Source: WHSW01 sp963767285 (lineage in GTDB: Bacteria > Actinomycetota > Thermoleophilia > Solirubrobacterales > 70-9). From it: DNA of 64,000 bases. The notes under the pieces were generated by a model. That model was not told the DNA's origin, made no database searches, and was given only the letters and a program-made list of their open reading frames with translations. This document shows, piece by piece, positions 47,512-56,810 of this stretch. The position numbers and the translations under genes are program-made. Every line of letters begins with the position of its first letter. Positions within the stretch are counted from its first letter, which is position 1. The stretch spans positions 434,001 through 498,000 of the forward strand of contig CAVYDJ010000002.1 in NCBI GenBank assembly GCA_963767285.1. Reading direction: 5' to 3'.

Positions 47512-48951
47512 ATGGCGTTGACCCCCGACCGCGTCGACCCGCTGCCGTGGGCCGAGCATCTGGCCCTGCTCGGCTGGGATTGCCCCGATGGGGTTTCAGC
47601 GGTGCGCGTTGCTCGGGGCCGTCCGGTGAGCGGCACGCGACTGGACTGGACGGGTCCGGGCGAGGCCGGCAGCTGGCGGCTCGACGCCCCGGTTGACGCC
47701 CGGCGCACTTACGGCGGCGAGGTCTGGGCCCGGCTCGACGGCGTCCCGGTGATCTCTCGGGTCCGCCTGCCGGGCGAGGCCTTTCTGCATCTTGGACTGA
47801 AGGCGAACGGCTCTCCGGGTGTCGCGGCGGCCCTGCGGCGGCTACTGATCGAGGCCCGCGGCGCCTGCGCCTGGCTCGACCTGCGGGGGGTCGTGGTCCC
47901 GCGAATGGACGACCCCGGCTGCTGCGCGAGCGTCTACTTCGAGGGCTGGCGCTTCGAGGGCCTCGACGAGGCCGGCTACGCGGCGATCGGCGAGGTGGCG
48001 CGCCGGCACGACGCGCGGATCTCCGTCGGCTTCACGCCCGGCTGGGTCGACGACGGCGATCCCGACGGTGGCGAGTTGCAGGTCGACGGCCGCCTCGCCG
48101 AGCGGGTCGCGGGTGCGATCCATCCCTCGTCGCGCGTCGAGTACCGGGCCGCGGACGGGCTGACCGCCGACGGCCCGGGGACGCGCCGGGGTCTCGAGGC
48201 GCTCGACCGGCTCGGCGTGGGGACCGTGGAGCTGCATGGCTACACGCACGTCCACCCCGACCGCGAGCGCTGGGCGGTCGCCGAGAGCGGCCGCCGCAAG
48301 GTCGGCTGGTTCAAGGAGTTCGCGCCCGAGAACGCGGCCTCGCGAAACGGCGCGCCCGACGACCGCGTCGAGCGCGGTCTCGAGCTGTTCGCCGAGAGCT
48401 TCGATCGTCAGCCCGTCGCGCTGATCTGCCCGGGCGAGGCGTGGAACCCGAAGACCGTCGACGAAGCCCACCGCCAGGGGCTGGAGATGTTCTGCGCGGA
48501 CTGGCTCGGCGTCCGCAACGGCCACGGCTTCACGAGGCTGTCGGGTGTCGCGGTGACCAGCCTCGAATCCGGCGCGGCCCTCCTGCCCGAGACGGATGGA
48601 CCGGTGGTGGCCGGGTTTCACGATCGCGACGTCGCCCTGCACGGACCCGAGTGGCTCGATCGGGCGTTCGAGTCCTGGCGACGGGCCGGAGCGACGCGGT
48701 TCGCCGACCTCGACGAGCTCTCCAGCGCGCTCGGCCTGCGGGTGCGGCTCGATCGCCGGGGTGGCGAGTGGCTGCTGGCGGTGGATCGCGCCCGCGGGGT
48801 GCCCCTGCCGCGGCCGTTTCCGGTCGCGCTGCGGTTCGACGGGCCGGCGCCGGAGACGATCGCCGTCGAGGGGGCCGGCGACGCCTTCGAGACCGAGGTC
48901 GAGGATCGCGACAAGCCGGCGGCACGGGTCATGCTCCCGGCCGGGCTCTAG
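47512..48951 (+). CDS. Polysaccharide-deacetylase-like protein (NodB/DUF2334-type barrel)
   Basis: 479 residues without a signal peptide. Candidate metal ligands are the acidic pair in VVVPRMDDPGCCASVY and the histidines of ELHGYTHVHPDRERW, the arrangement of NodB-type and DUF2334 deacetylases; ALICPGEAWNPKT and VVAGFHDRDVAL would complete the barrel. An N-terminal beta-rich region of about 100 residues precedes it, and a C-terminal beta domain (PFPVALRFDGPAPETIAVEG) follows. A cytoplasmic glycan-modifying role is inferred from the neighbours. Confidence 0.62.
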   Translation: MALTPDRVDPLPWAEHLALLGWDCPDGVSAVRVARGRPVSGTRLDWTGPGEAGSWRLDAPVDARRTYGGEVWARLDGVPVISRVRLPGEAFLHLGLKANGSPGVAAALRRLLIEARGACAWLDLRGVVVPRMDDPGCCASVYFEGWRFEGLDEAGYAAIGEVARRHDARISVGFTPGWVDDGDPDGGELQVDGRLAERVAGAIHPSSRVEYRAADGLTADGPGTRRGLEALDRLGVGTVELHGYTHVHPDRERWAVAESGRRKVGWFKEFAPENAASRNGAPDDRVERGLELFAESFDRQPVALICPGEAWNPKTVDEAHRQGLEMFCADWLGVRNGHGFTRLSGVAVTSLESGAALLPETDGPVVAGFHDRDVALHGPEWLDRAFESWRRAGATRFADLDELSSALGLRVRLDRRGGEWLLAVDRARGVPLPRPFPVALRFDGPAPETIAVEGAGDAFETEVEDRDKPAARVMLPAGL

Positions 48952-48974
48952 CGCGGGCCGACGCCGGTCACCCG

Positions 48975-50907
48975 ATGCCCACGCCGCGCATCGCCTTCGT
49001 CTCCCGGGAGCTGGACCCGACCGACCCCGACGGGACGGGCGCGTACGTCCTCGCGGCCGCCGCGGCGCTCGCCCAGATCGCCGAGGTGACGCTCCTGACC
49101 GCTGACGACCAAAAGGACGCGACCGTTCCGGAGGGAGTCAGCGTCGAGCTGATCGACACGCCCCGCGGCCAGGAGGCCGACTACTGGTATTCCGACCTGC
49201 ATCTCTGGAGCGCTCGCGCGTACGAGGCCCTGCGGCGTGCCTTCCCGGACGGCGGGCCGGACCTAGTCGAGTTCCCCGACCGCGGCGGCGCGGGCTGCGT
49301 CACCGCCCAGGCGATCCAGACGGCCGATCGCGGCTTGCGCAACACGACGCTCTGCGTCCGGGCCTACGGCACCCAGGAGATGCAGCAGGTGCTCGACGGT
49401 TTCGTCGCGGCCGAACGGCGGGCGCGGACGATCTTCGAGCTCGAGCGTTACGCGCTGGCCCACGCCGACTACTTCCTGTGGCCGGGCGGTGGCGTGCTCG
49501 ACACCTACCGGGGTTTCTTCGACGGCCGGATCGCCAGCCCGGTGCAGGTCCCTCACCCGCTCCCCTCCGCCGGGCGCCCGCCCACCGACCCGGATTCCGA
49601 GGGCCCGCTGCGAATGCTCTACATCGGCTCGCTGGCGCGCCGCAAGGGGGTCCAGAACCTGATCCGCGCCGCCAACTCGCTCGGGCTCGAGGACTGGACG
49701 CTGACTCTGGCGGGCGATGACACGCAGACCGCGCCGCTGGGCCAATCGATGCGCCAGCAGCTCGAGCTGATGGCCGCCGAGGACCCGCGCATCGAGTTCG
49801 CCGGACCGCTCTCCGGCGAGCAGCGCTCCGAGCGCTACGAGGCGGCCGACGTGATCGTCTCGCCGTCGCTGTGGGACTGCTGGCCGCTCGCGGTGCTCGA
49901 GGCCTTCGACCACAACCGGCCCGTGCTGGCGACCCCGGTCGGCGGGCACTCGGAGATGATCGAGCCGGACCGCTGCGGCCGGCTGACCGAGGATCCCGGG
50001 CCGGAAGCGATCGCGACCGCGATCGAGGGGCTGATCGCCGGCAAGGCCGAGCGGGCCGGCGAGGTCACCCGCCCGCGCGGCCCGGGCGAGCGCTTTCGCG
50101 AGCTCACCGACGCGGGCCCGATCCGTGATCGCTACCTGGAGCTGCTCGAGCGCGCGACGCCGGGCCGCGGATGGAGCGCCCGCCCGCCCGCCGTCCCGCT
50201 GGTCTCGGTCGTGGTCCCGTACTTCCGGATGGAAGAGCATCTCGAGGAAACGCTGGCCTCGATCCGGGAGCAGACCCATCCGAGGATCGAGGTCGTGCTC
50301 GTCAACGACGGCTCCCTACGCGCCGAGGACGCAATCGTCGAGGCGCTTGCCGATCGCTACGACGCGCGCCTGGTGACCCAGCCCAACTCGGGCCTCGGGG
50401 CCGCGCGGAATCTGGGGGTGGGGCTCGCGCGCGGACGCTACGTGCTCCCCGTCGACCCCGACGACACCCTGCTGCCGACAATACGTCGAGCGCTGCGTCG
50501 ACGTGCTCGAGCGCCGCCTCGAGCTCGCCTATGTCACCTCCTGGACCGAGTTCATGGACGAGCGTGGCGACCCTCACGGAGGCGGTTACCGGCCGCTCGG
50601 TAACAACGTCACCGACCTCGAGTCCGAAAATCTCGCCGGGTCGGCGATGGCGGTCTTCCGCCGCCGGCTCTTCGAGCGTGGCCTGCGCTACAGCGAGGAC
50701 ATGACCAGCTACGAGGACTGGCTCCTCTTCTGCGAGCTCCGCGATCGCGGCGAGTTCGGCCACGTGATCCCGGAACCGCTGCTTCGCTACCGGGTCCGCG
50801 ACGCTTCGATGCTGCGCGGGGTGACGCCCGAGAAGCTGGCGCTGCTCCGCGGGGAGCTCGAGGCCCACCGCCGCGAGTCCGCGTTCGGCTGGACCGCGTC
50901 AGGCTGA
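48975..50907 (+). CDS. Two-domain glycosyltransferase, GT4 followed by GT2 (one frameshift as read)
   Basis: About 643 residues once an extra base near 50480 is removed. The GT4 half has IAFVSRELDPTDPDGTG, LRMLYIGSLARRKGVQNLI and VSPSLWDCWPLAVLEAFDHNRPV. The GT2 half begins at about 410 (PLVSVVVPYFRMEEHLEETL, VLVNDGS, NSGLGAARNLGVGLARG, LPVDPDDTLLPT), and after the frame break continues YVERCVDVLERRLELAYVTSW, SYEDWLLFCELRDRG. The codon pattern is continuous across the break. Domain order is the reverse of the gene at 41316. Confidence 0.85.
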
Positions 50908-50911
50908 TCTG

Positions 50912-50917
50912 TACCTT
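50912..50917 (+). promoter_or_regulatory. -10 element of leaderless membrane-protein gene
   Basis: TACCTT is followed by seven bases and the ATG at 50925. Confidence 0.45.
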
Positions 50918-50924
50918 GAGCGCG

Positions 50925-52274
50925 ATGTCGAGGTGGCGGGAAGCACTCCCATGGCTGCTCATGGGCCTGACGGTGATCGTCTTCGCGCTCGGGTTCTGGC
51001 CCGGGCACATGAACGGCGACTCGCTGTCGATGATCGGCGAGGCGCGCGGCGACCTACGAGCTCAACGACCACCACTCGCCGGTCCTGGTCTGGCTCTGGA
51101 AGCTCGCCTGGCCGGTGATCCGGCCCGGGGAGATCCTCGTGCTGCAGGTCTCCGCGGTGCTCCTCGGGCGGATACCTCGTCGCTCGCGCGGCCTTTGCCA
51201 GGCTCGGCGCCGCGACTCGTCTCGATCGCCGCCTGCCTGTCGCCGCCGGTGTTCGGCAACCTCGGGGTCATCAGCCGTGACACCTGGTTCCTCGGCTTCC
51301 TGCTGCTCGCCTTCGGATTCCTCGTTCTCGCCGCCCGCTCGCCCGAGCGGCGCAAGCTCGGGCTGTGGGGGGCCCTGGTGTTCTCGGTCCTGACGATGTT
51401 CGCCCGCCAGAACGCCGCGGCCGCCGTCGTCGTGGTGGCCGTGGCCGGCTTCGCGATCCTGCTCGGACCGCGATTCGCCGAGCGCGGGCGCCTGGTCCGC
51501 TGGGGCGCGCCCGTCGCCGCCGGGTTGGCCGCGGTCGTCCTGGCGACTCGGCCTCCAGGTCGGGGCGACCAAGGCGACGGGTGCGGATCCGGTCCACCCG
51601 GAGCAGTACCTCTACCTCTACGACCTTGCCGGGCTCTCCGTCCGCGACGGGAGCAACGACTTCCCGGCCGACGTGTACATGCGGCGACGTTGCGACGCTC
51701 GACGCAGCAGAGCTCCCTGGACACGATCATCCCGCTGGCGTTCGGCCAGGATGCTGCGATCCCGATGCCGCGGCCCGATGCCCAGGTCGCCGAGATGCGC
51801 GACGAGTGGTTCGACCAGATCACCGACGACCCCGGCGCAGTACGTCGAATGGCGCTGGGACGCGTACATGAAGCAGATCGGCGTCACCAGCCCCGGGGTG
51901 TTCGTCTACCACCCCGTCATCGACCCGAACCCGTGGGGCTATGCGATCGCGTTTCCGGCCCTCAACGACGTCGTCACCGGCTATCAGGAGCTGTTTGCCG
52001 ACGAGTACCTGAACGGGCACCAGATCCAGCTCGCGTGGTTCTACCTGCTGCTTGCGCTCTGCGTCGCGATCGTCCTGCTTCGTCGCCGGGCGGCACGGCG
52101 ATGATCGTCGGCGCGCTCGGGCTCAGCACGTTGGATCTACCAGTTCGGGCTGTTCTTCGGGACGATGGGCACGCAGTGGCGGTTCGAGTTCCCCGTCGCG
52201 ATGATCTCGCTGGTCTGTGTGGCGGTCGCCGCCAAGGTCGTCTACGACCGCAGCCGGCGGCGCGCGGCGCCTGA
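50925..52274 (+). CDS. Polytopic membrane protein, GT-C-like glycosyltransferase or flippase (frameshifted as read)
   Basis: Reconstructed from all three frames. MSRWREALPWLLMGLTVIVFALG, then ELNDHHSPVLVWLWKLAWPVI, a run of membrane helices (DTWFLGFLLLAFGFLVL; AAAAVVVVAVAGFAILL), an external domain with YVEWRWDAYMKQIGV, and final helices IQLAWFYLLLALCVAIV and WIYQFGLFFGTMGTQWRF. The early GDSLSM and late QWRFEFP blocks are seen in GT39/GT83-like and DUF6020-type proteins. Extra bases lie near 51054, 51172, 51546, 51834 and 52132. The exact stop is uncertain because of these breaks. Confidence 0.65.
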   Translation: MSRWREALPWLLMGLTVIVFALGFWPGHMNGDSLSMIGEARGDLRAQRPPLAGPGLALEARLAGDPARGDPRAAGLRGAPRADTSSLARPLPGSAPRLVSIAACLSPPVFGNLGVISRDTWFLGFLLLAFGFLVLAARSPERRKLGLWGALVFSVLTMFARQNAAAAVVVVAVAGFAILLGPRFAERGRLVRWGAPVAAGLAAVVLATRPPGRGDQGDGCGSGPPGAVPLPLRPCRALRPRREQRLPGRRVHAATLRRSTQQSSLDTIIPLAFGQDAAIPMPRPDAQVAEMRDEWFDQITDDPGAVRRMALGRVHEADRRHQPRGVRLPPRHRPEPVGLCDRVSGPQRRRHRLSGAVCRRVPERAPDPARVVLPAACALRRDRPASSPGGTAMIVGALGLSTLDLPVRAVLRDDGHAVAVRVPRRDDLAGLCGGRRQGRLRPQPAARGA

Positions 52275-52292
52275 GCGCCCCGAAGCCGGAGC

Positions 52293-53081
52293 TCAGGCCC
52301 GCGGACGAGCCACGGCCAGCAGCTGCAGCCCCCAGGGTGACCGCCCCAGGTTGAGGCGGAAGAGGCCGTCGAACCCGGCCATGGCGATCCGCGCGGGCGC
52401 GCTCGGCTCGGTCCGCTCCCCGCCGACGTCGGCGACCAGCGCCTCGCCACGGGCCCGGATCACCGCCCGGTAGAGATTGAAGAATGGAAAGCCGGCGCGG
52501 TCGACCCGCTCGACCGTGTACCCCGCTTCGCCCAGCTGCGAGGCGAGCAGCTCCGGCGTGTAGTGGCGGCGGTGGCCGATGTGGTGGTCGAAGGCCGACA
52601 TCTTGCCGGACGGCACGGTGACCACCAGCCGGCAGTCCGGCGCCAGCATCGCCGCGCTGTTGCGCAGGAGCGAGACCGGGTCGTCGATGTGCTCGAGGAC
52701 CTCGGAGCAGACGGCCTCCGTCGCCCAGCGCTCGAGCTCGGCCGGCGCGGAGCCCGGGCTGGTCAGGTCGGCGACCGCGACGGTCGCCTTGGGGACCCTG
52801 CCGGCGACCATCCGCACCCCTGCCTCGCTGACGTCGACCCCGCCGAGCTCGGCGCCGGGCCAGGTCGCGGCGGCGAGCTCGAGGAAGTCGCCGCTGCCGA
52901 CCCCGATGTCGAGCAGCCGCTGCGGAGCTCCCTCCGCCGCGACGTGGCGGCGCAGCAACCGGGCCCGGTACGCGACCGCGGGGTTGCGCTCGCTCGCCGA
53001 GGCGAACTCGTCCCAGTGGCGATCCCAGTCGTCCTGCTCGGCCGTGATCGCGCCCGGAGCCGGAGCCGAGTCTTCAGCCAT
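52293..53081 (-). CDS. SAM-dependent methyltransferase
   Basis: 262 residues. The N-terminal WDRHWDEFASASERNPAV is typical of glycan-locus methyltransferases; LLDIGVGSGDFLELAA is motif I, GGVDVSEAGV the acidic strand, and CSEVLEHIDDPV the motif-II region. HHIGHRRHYTPELLASQLGEAGY is a conserved specificity segment in this group. Its start overlaps the transaldolase end by eight bases. Confidence 0.85.
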   Translation of the reverse strand: MAEDSAPAPGAITAEQDDWDRHWDEFASASERNPAVAYRARLLRRHVAAEGAPQRLLDIGVGSGDFLELAAATWPGAELGGVDVSEAGVRMVAGRVPKATVAVADLTSPGSAPAELERWATEAVCSEVLEHIDDPVSLLRNSAAMLAPDCRLVVTVPSGKMSAFDHHIGHRRHYTPELLASQLGEAGYTVERVDRAGFPFFNLYRAVIRARGEALVADVGGERTEPSAPARIAMAGFDGLFRLNLGRSPWGLQLLAVARPRA

Positions 53082-53772
53082 CGAGGCGGTAGCCCGCGTC
53101 CACGGCGTCGCGGTGGAACATCCGCACCGTGTCGAGCGAGAACGCCGCCAGGTCCTTGCCGAGCGTCGGGAGCTTGGCGAGCAGGTCGTGGGTGACCGTG
53201 ATGATCTGGCAGCCGGCCTGATCGGCCTGGACGATGTTGAGGACCTCGCGCGGGCTCGCCCAGATCAGCTCGGCCTGCGCCAGCGGCTCGAGGATCGAAA
53301 CGGCCTCGACGACCATCGGCACCGGGTCGACCCCGGCGTCGGCGATCCGCCCCGCGAACAGCGAGACACAGGCCGGGACGCCCTCGTCGAGCGCGGCGGC
53401 GATCGTCTCGACCTGCTGGAGCGTCAGCAGCCCGGTGACGTTCAGGTTGACGCCCTCGGCGGCGAGCTCGCGGACCAGGTCGGTGCTCGGGTTGCCCGAC
53501 GTGTCGGTGACCGGGATCTTCACGTAGACGTTCGGCGCCCAGGCCGAGATGATCCGCGCCTCGCGCCCCATCTCGGCGAAGTCGTCGGCGAAGACCTCGA
53601 ATGAGATCGGGCGGTCGCCGACGATCTCGAGCGCCTGCTTGGCGAACGCCTCGTAGTCGGTCACCCCGACCTTGCGCATCAGCGTCGGGTTGGTGGTGAA
53701 GCCCGCGATCAGCGGATTGGCCGCCAGCTCGCGGATGCCCTCGACATCGGCGCCGTCGGCGAAGATCTTCAC
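53074..53772 (-). CDS. Transaldolase of the short (type 3 / FSA-like) class
   Basis: 232 residues. The Schiff-base lysine lies in NVYVKIPVTDTSGNP, the N-terminal FADGADVEGIRELAANPLIAGFTTNPTL matches the short transaldolase/fructose-6-phosphate aldolase class, and ACVSLFAGRIADAG and ASPREVLNIVQADQAGCQI are conserved. GTG at 53772 follows GAGGAG. Transaldolase can supply sedoheptulose-7-phosphate, the substrate of GmhA, encoded 1.8 kb away in the heptose operon; the link is an inference. Confidence 0.9.
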   Translation of the reverse strand: MKIFADGADVEGIRELAANPLIAGFTTNPTLMRKVGVTDYEAFAKQALEIVGDRPISFEVFADDFAEMGREARIISAWAPNVYVKIPVTDTSGNPSTDLVRELAAEGVNLNVTGLLTLQQVETIAAALDEGVPACVSLFAGRIADAGVDPVPMVVEAVSILEPLAQAELIWASPREVLNIVQADQAGCQIITVTHDLLAKLPTLGKDLAAFSLDTVRMFHRDAVDAGYRLDG

Positions 53773-54013
53773 GCTGCAGCTCCTCGGCCCGCACCCCCAC
53801 CGGTGCCGGGGTCGCTTCGGTCGTCTGCATCGTTTCCCTCGTTTCGAGACTCATTTGCGCGCCTGATCGTAGGGACTCGCACCCGAAACACGGGCCAACC
53901 CCGGCCGATGTGGTTCCGCGGGTCCGCATGGGTCAGGTGGGGTTCGTGCCGACGAACGCCGGTTTACCCGGCTCCTGTCCGGGTCAACTCACGTTCGTCC
54001 CAGTCCGCCGCCC
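53773..54013. other. Intergenic region between GmhB and transaldolase genes
   Basis: I see no convincing gene. GGGTTCGTGCCGACGAACG (53939-53957) is a partial inverted pair, and CCCGG-CTCCT-GTCCGGG near 53970-53986 can form a short hairpin. These may end the long heptose operon before the transaldolase promoter. Confidence 0.3.
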
Positions 54014-54556
54014 CTACTTGCCCGTTTCATCCACGATCCATGCCGCTGCCTCGGCCAGATCCCTCACCACGACATCGGGCGCGCTGCGCAACGCCTCCGA
54101 GTACCCGTGGTCGACGAACACCGTCCGCGTCCCGGCGGCCCGGCCGGCCTCGACGTCGCGCCAGCGGTCGCCGACCGTGAAGCTGGCGGCGAGGTCGATG
54201 TCGTGGCGGCGAGGCGGCGTCGAGGGTCATGCCCGGCTTCGGCTTGCGGCAATCGCAGTCGTCGGCGTCGTCGTGGGGGCAGACGATCACCTCGTCGAGG
54301 CCGAGCTCCTCGGCGAGCGTTGCGTTGATCGCCTCGACGTCCTCGCGATCGAGCGCCGCCGCGGGCGATCTCGGGCTGGTTGGTGACGCAGATCAGCAGG
54401 AACCCGGCCTTCGCGCAGCGCCTCGCAGCCGCTCGCGCGCGTCGTCGAGGATCTCGAGGTCGTCGAGCGCTCGCCGCGGCCCGGGGGACGCCGTCGACGA
54501 CCCGGGCGCGGTTGAGCACGCCGTCGCGGTCGAGGAAGACGCGCGCCGGTTCGCAC
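54014..54556 (-). CDS. gmhB: D-glycero-D-manno-heptose bisphosphate phosphatase (GmhB-like HAD), frame interrupted as read
   Basis: Reconstructed reading: ARVFLDRDGVLNRARVVDGVPRAA, FLLICVTNQPEIAR, VIVCPHDDADDCDCRKPKPGM, FTVGDRWRDVEAGRAAGTRTVFV. DxD nucleophile, TNQ motif, the four-ligand zinc loop (C-x-H...CDC) and KPKPGM are all GmhB features. The enzyme removes the C7 phosphate of heptose 1,7-bisphosphate. Extra bases near 54212, 54361, 54409, 54421 and 54471 break the frame. GTG at 54556 lies one base past the epimerase stop. Confidence 0.85.
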
Positions 54557-54557
54557 G

Positions 54558-55551
54558 TCAGCTGCCGACGCCGGCCTCGAGGTCGGCGAGCATCGCCGCC
54601 ATCGAGGCCCGCAGCGCGTCGCGCCGAGCCGCCGCTCGGCTTCCAGCCGAGCGCGCGGATGCGGTCGGTGGACGAGCCGGACGATCGGGACGTCGCCCTT
54701 CCAGCCGCGCGGCTCGGGGCCGTAGGCGACCTCGACCTGCGCGGGGTCGAGGTCGAGCGCCTCGAGCGCCAGCGCCGACGATCTCGCGGACGGTGATGTA
54801 GTCGCCGGTCGCGACGTTGTAGGCGCGTGAACGGCTGCTCCGGCGGCGTCGACCGCGGTCAGCACCGCCGCGACGACGTCGGTGACGAGGATGTAGCTCT
54901 TCGACTGGCGTGCCGTCGCCCATCACCTCGAGCCGCGACGGGTCGTCGCGCAGGCGGCGGACGAAGTCGAAGCCGACCCCGTGCGTCTGGCGGCGGCCGA
55001 CGACGTTGCCGAACCTGGTCACGACGCCGCGGAGGTCGAACATGTAGCGCGTAGGCGCAGATCAGCGCCTCGCCGGCGAGCTTCGCTGGCGCCGTAGGTC
55101 GAGACGGGGACCATCGGGCCGTGGTCCTCGTCGGCCTCGAGCTCGCCGAGGTCGCCGTAGACGCCGCTGCCGGACGCGTAGGCGATCGCCGGCGTCCCGG
55201 TGCGCCGCATCGCCTCGACGACGTGGTGGGTGAGCAGGGTGCCCTCGTCGAAGTCGATCGTCGGGTCGGCCATCGCCGCGGCGATGTCGGGGTTCGAGGC
55301 GAGGTGGATGACGAGGTCGTGGCCGGCCATCGCGCTCGGTCGAGCCGCGTCAGGTCCTTGGCGTCGCCGCGGACGACCTCCAGCCGCGGGTCGCCGGCGT
55401 GCTCGGCGTAGTGCCACTCCTGACCGGAGCTGAAGTTGTCGAAGAGGGTCAGCCGCTCGGTTCGCTCGTCGGCGAGCAGCGCGTCGGTGAAGTGGCTGCC
55501 GATGAACCCGGCGCCGCCGACGATCGACGACCTCGCGCTCGGCTCGCTCAT
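54558..55551 (-). CDS. NAD-dependent epimerase/dehydratase, frame interrupted as read
   Basis: The start MSEPSARSSIVGGAGFIGSHF has the Rossmann GxxGxxG motif. Further blocks in other frames are VIHLASNPDIAAAM, AIAYASGSGVYGDLGELE, PVSTYGAS with the YxxxK lysine after the break (KLAGEALICAY), RFGNVVG, and AYNVATGDYITVREI near the C-terminus. This is an SDR of the UDP-glucose-4-epimerase type acting on a sugar nucleotide. In this operon it may modify GDP-heptose, but that is inference. Its ATG overlaps the gmhA stop (ATGA). Confidence 0.82.
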
Positions 55552-56173
55552 CGACCGTCGCCCGGCGCGACCGACTCCCACTTGGTCGGCGTTGCGCTGC
55601 AGCGACCGGGTGGCTGACCAGCAGGTGCCAGACGACGGCGGCACAGGCCCTCGGTGTGCGGGGTGATCCGGTCCGGGTAGCAGCGGCGGGATGACCACGC
55701 AGGCGGTCGCGACCTGCGCGCGGTGTGGCCGCCGTCGCGGCCGACGATCCCGAAGACCGCGGCGCCGCGCTCGGCGGCGAGGTCGAGCGCCCGCACGAGG
55801 TTGGCCGAGACGCCGGCCTCGGCGTCGCCGCCGCCGACCGAGAAGACGAGCAGCCCGTCGTCGGCGCCCAGCCGCGAGCCGCGCAGCCACTCCTCGAACA
55901 CGGTCTCGAAGCCCTCGTCGTTGGCGCGCGCGGTGAGCTCGGAGACGTTGTCGGTCGGCGCGTAGGCCTCGAGCGCGCAGAGCTTGCGGAAGTCGTTGAC
56001 GGCGTGCGAGGCGTGGCCGGCCGAGCCGCCGACGCCGAGGATGAACAGCCGCCCGCCGCGCTCGCGCACCGCCGCCAGGCCGCTCGGCGACGCTCTCGAT
56101 CGCATCCGGGTCGAGCGCGTCGAGCAGCGCGCTCGCTCTCGGAGAGGTACGTGTCGGCGAATGGTCCGCTCAT
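55548..56173 (-). CDS. gmhA: Phosphoheptose isomerase-like SIS protein (GmhA), frame interrupted near both ends
   Basis: The central 110 residues are uninterrupted: RERGGRLFILGVGGSAGHASHAVNDFRKLC, TDNVSELTARANDEGFETVFEEWL, DGLLVFSVGGGDAEAGVSANLVRALDLA and VFGIVGRDGG. This is a sugar-isomerase (SIS) domain of the GmhA group, which converts sedoheptulose-7-phosphate to D-glycero-D-manno-heptose-7-phosphate. ATG at 56173 has GAAGGGAG upstream and overlaps the preceding stop. The C-terminal part (VVIPPLYPDRITPHTEG...VVWHLLVSHP) crosses two frames. Confidence 0.85.
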
Positions 56174-56810
56174 CCCTGGTCTCCCTTCTCGCCGGCCGTG
56201 CAGACGGCGAACGTGTTGAGCCCGAACTTGTGACGGTGGCAGCGGATACCGCTGGGCAGGAAGCCGGCGGCGACCAGCATCGGCCAGAGGTCGGAGGGGT
56301 CGTAAGTAGCGCTTGTGGTCGTCCATCTCGTCGGCCGGGCTGGTGCCGAGCCGGAAGGCGGCGAACTCGAGGAAGCGCTTGCCGCGCCAGCTCGGGACGT
56401 TGACCAGCAGCTTCCCCCCGGGGCCAGCAGCCGTCGCAGGCTCGGCGAGGGCCTCCTGGGGCTCCCAGAGGTGCTCGAGCACCGAGAGGCAGAGGACAGC
56501 GTCGAACGAGCCGGCCGGCAGCGTCGGCGAGCGACCTCCTCGATCGTCGACCCTCGACCGCCGTCACCTTCGGGTCGCGCGCCAGCGCCGGGTCGAGCGC
56601 GACGTCGACCAGCGGTGACCGAGCGCGACCCGGTCGAGGACGCTGCGCGCGAACGTCGCTTCGTAGCCGCAGCCGAAGTCGGCGAACCGGGCGCCGTCGA
56701 CGAGGCGTGGCGGCGGACGGCGCGCCCGCTCAGCCAGACGCCGAAGCGGTCGACCGCCGAAGGGTCACGGTCCTCGCCGTAGGACTTCGTTCGCTCCGGC
56801 GCCGGCTCAC
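56170..56810 (-). CDS. SAM-dependent methyltransferase, frame interrupted as read
   Basis: Recognisable parts are EPAPERTKSYGEDRDPSAVDRFGVWLSGRAVRRH, SVLEHLWEPQEALAE, GGKLLVNVPSWRGKRFLEFAAFRLGTSPADEMDDHKRY and a C-terminal CTAGEKGDQG. The DDHKRYY segment and the order of motifs match small glycan methyltransferases of the Methyltransf_11/12 type. Motif I is split by indels near 56.65-56.70 kb. It starts at a GTG overlapping the stop of the GT2 gene and ends overlapping gmhA. Confidence 0.7.

Noticed and set aside
53780..53930. Short minus-strand frame upstream of the transaldolase (MSLETRETMQTTEATPAP)
   Set aside because: It is out of frame with the transaldolase, which has its own good ribosome site and conserved N-terminus at 53772; codon use is not gene-like.
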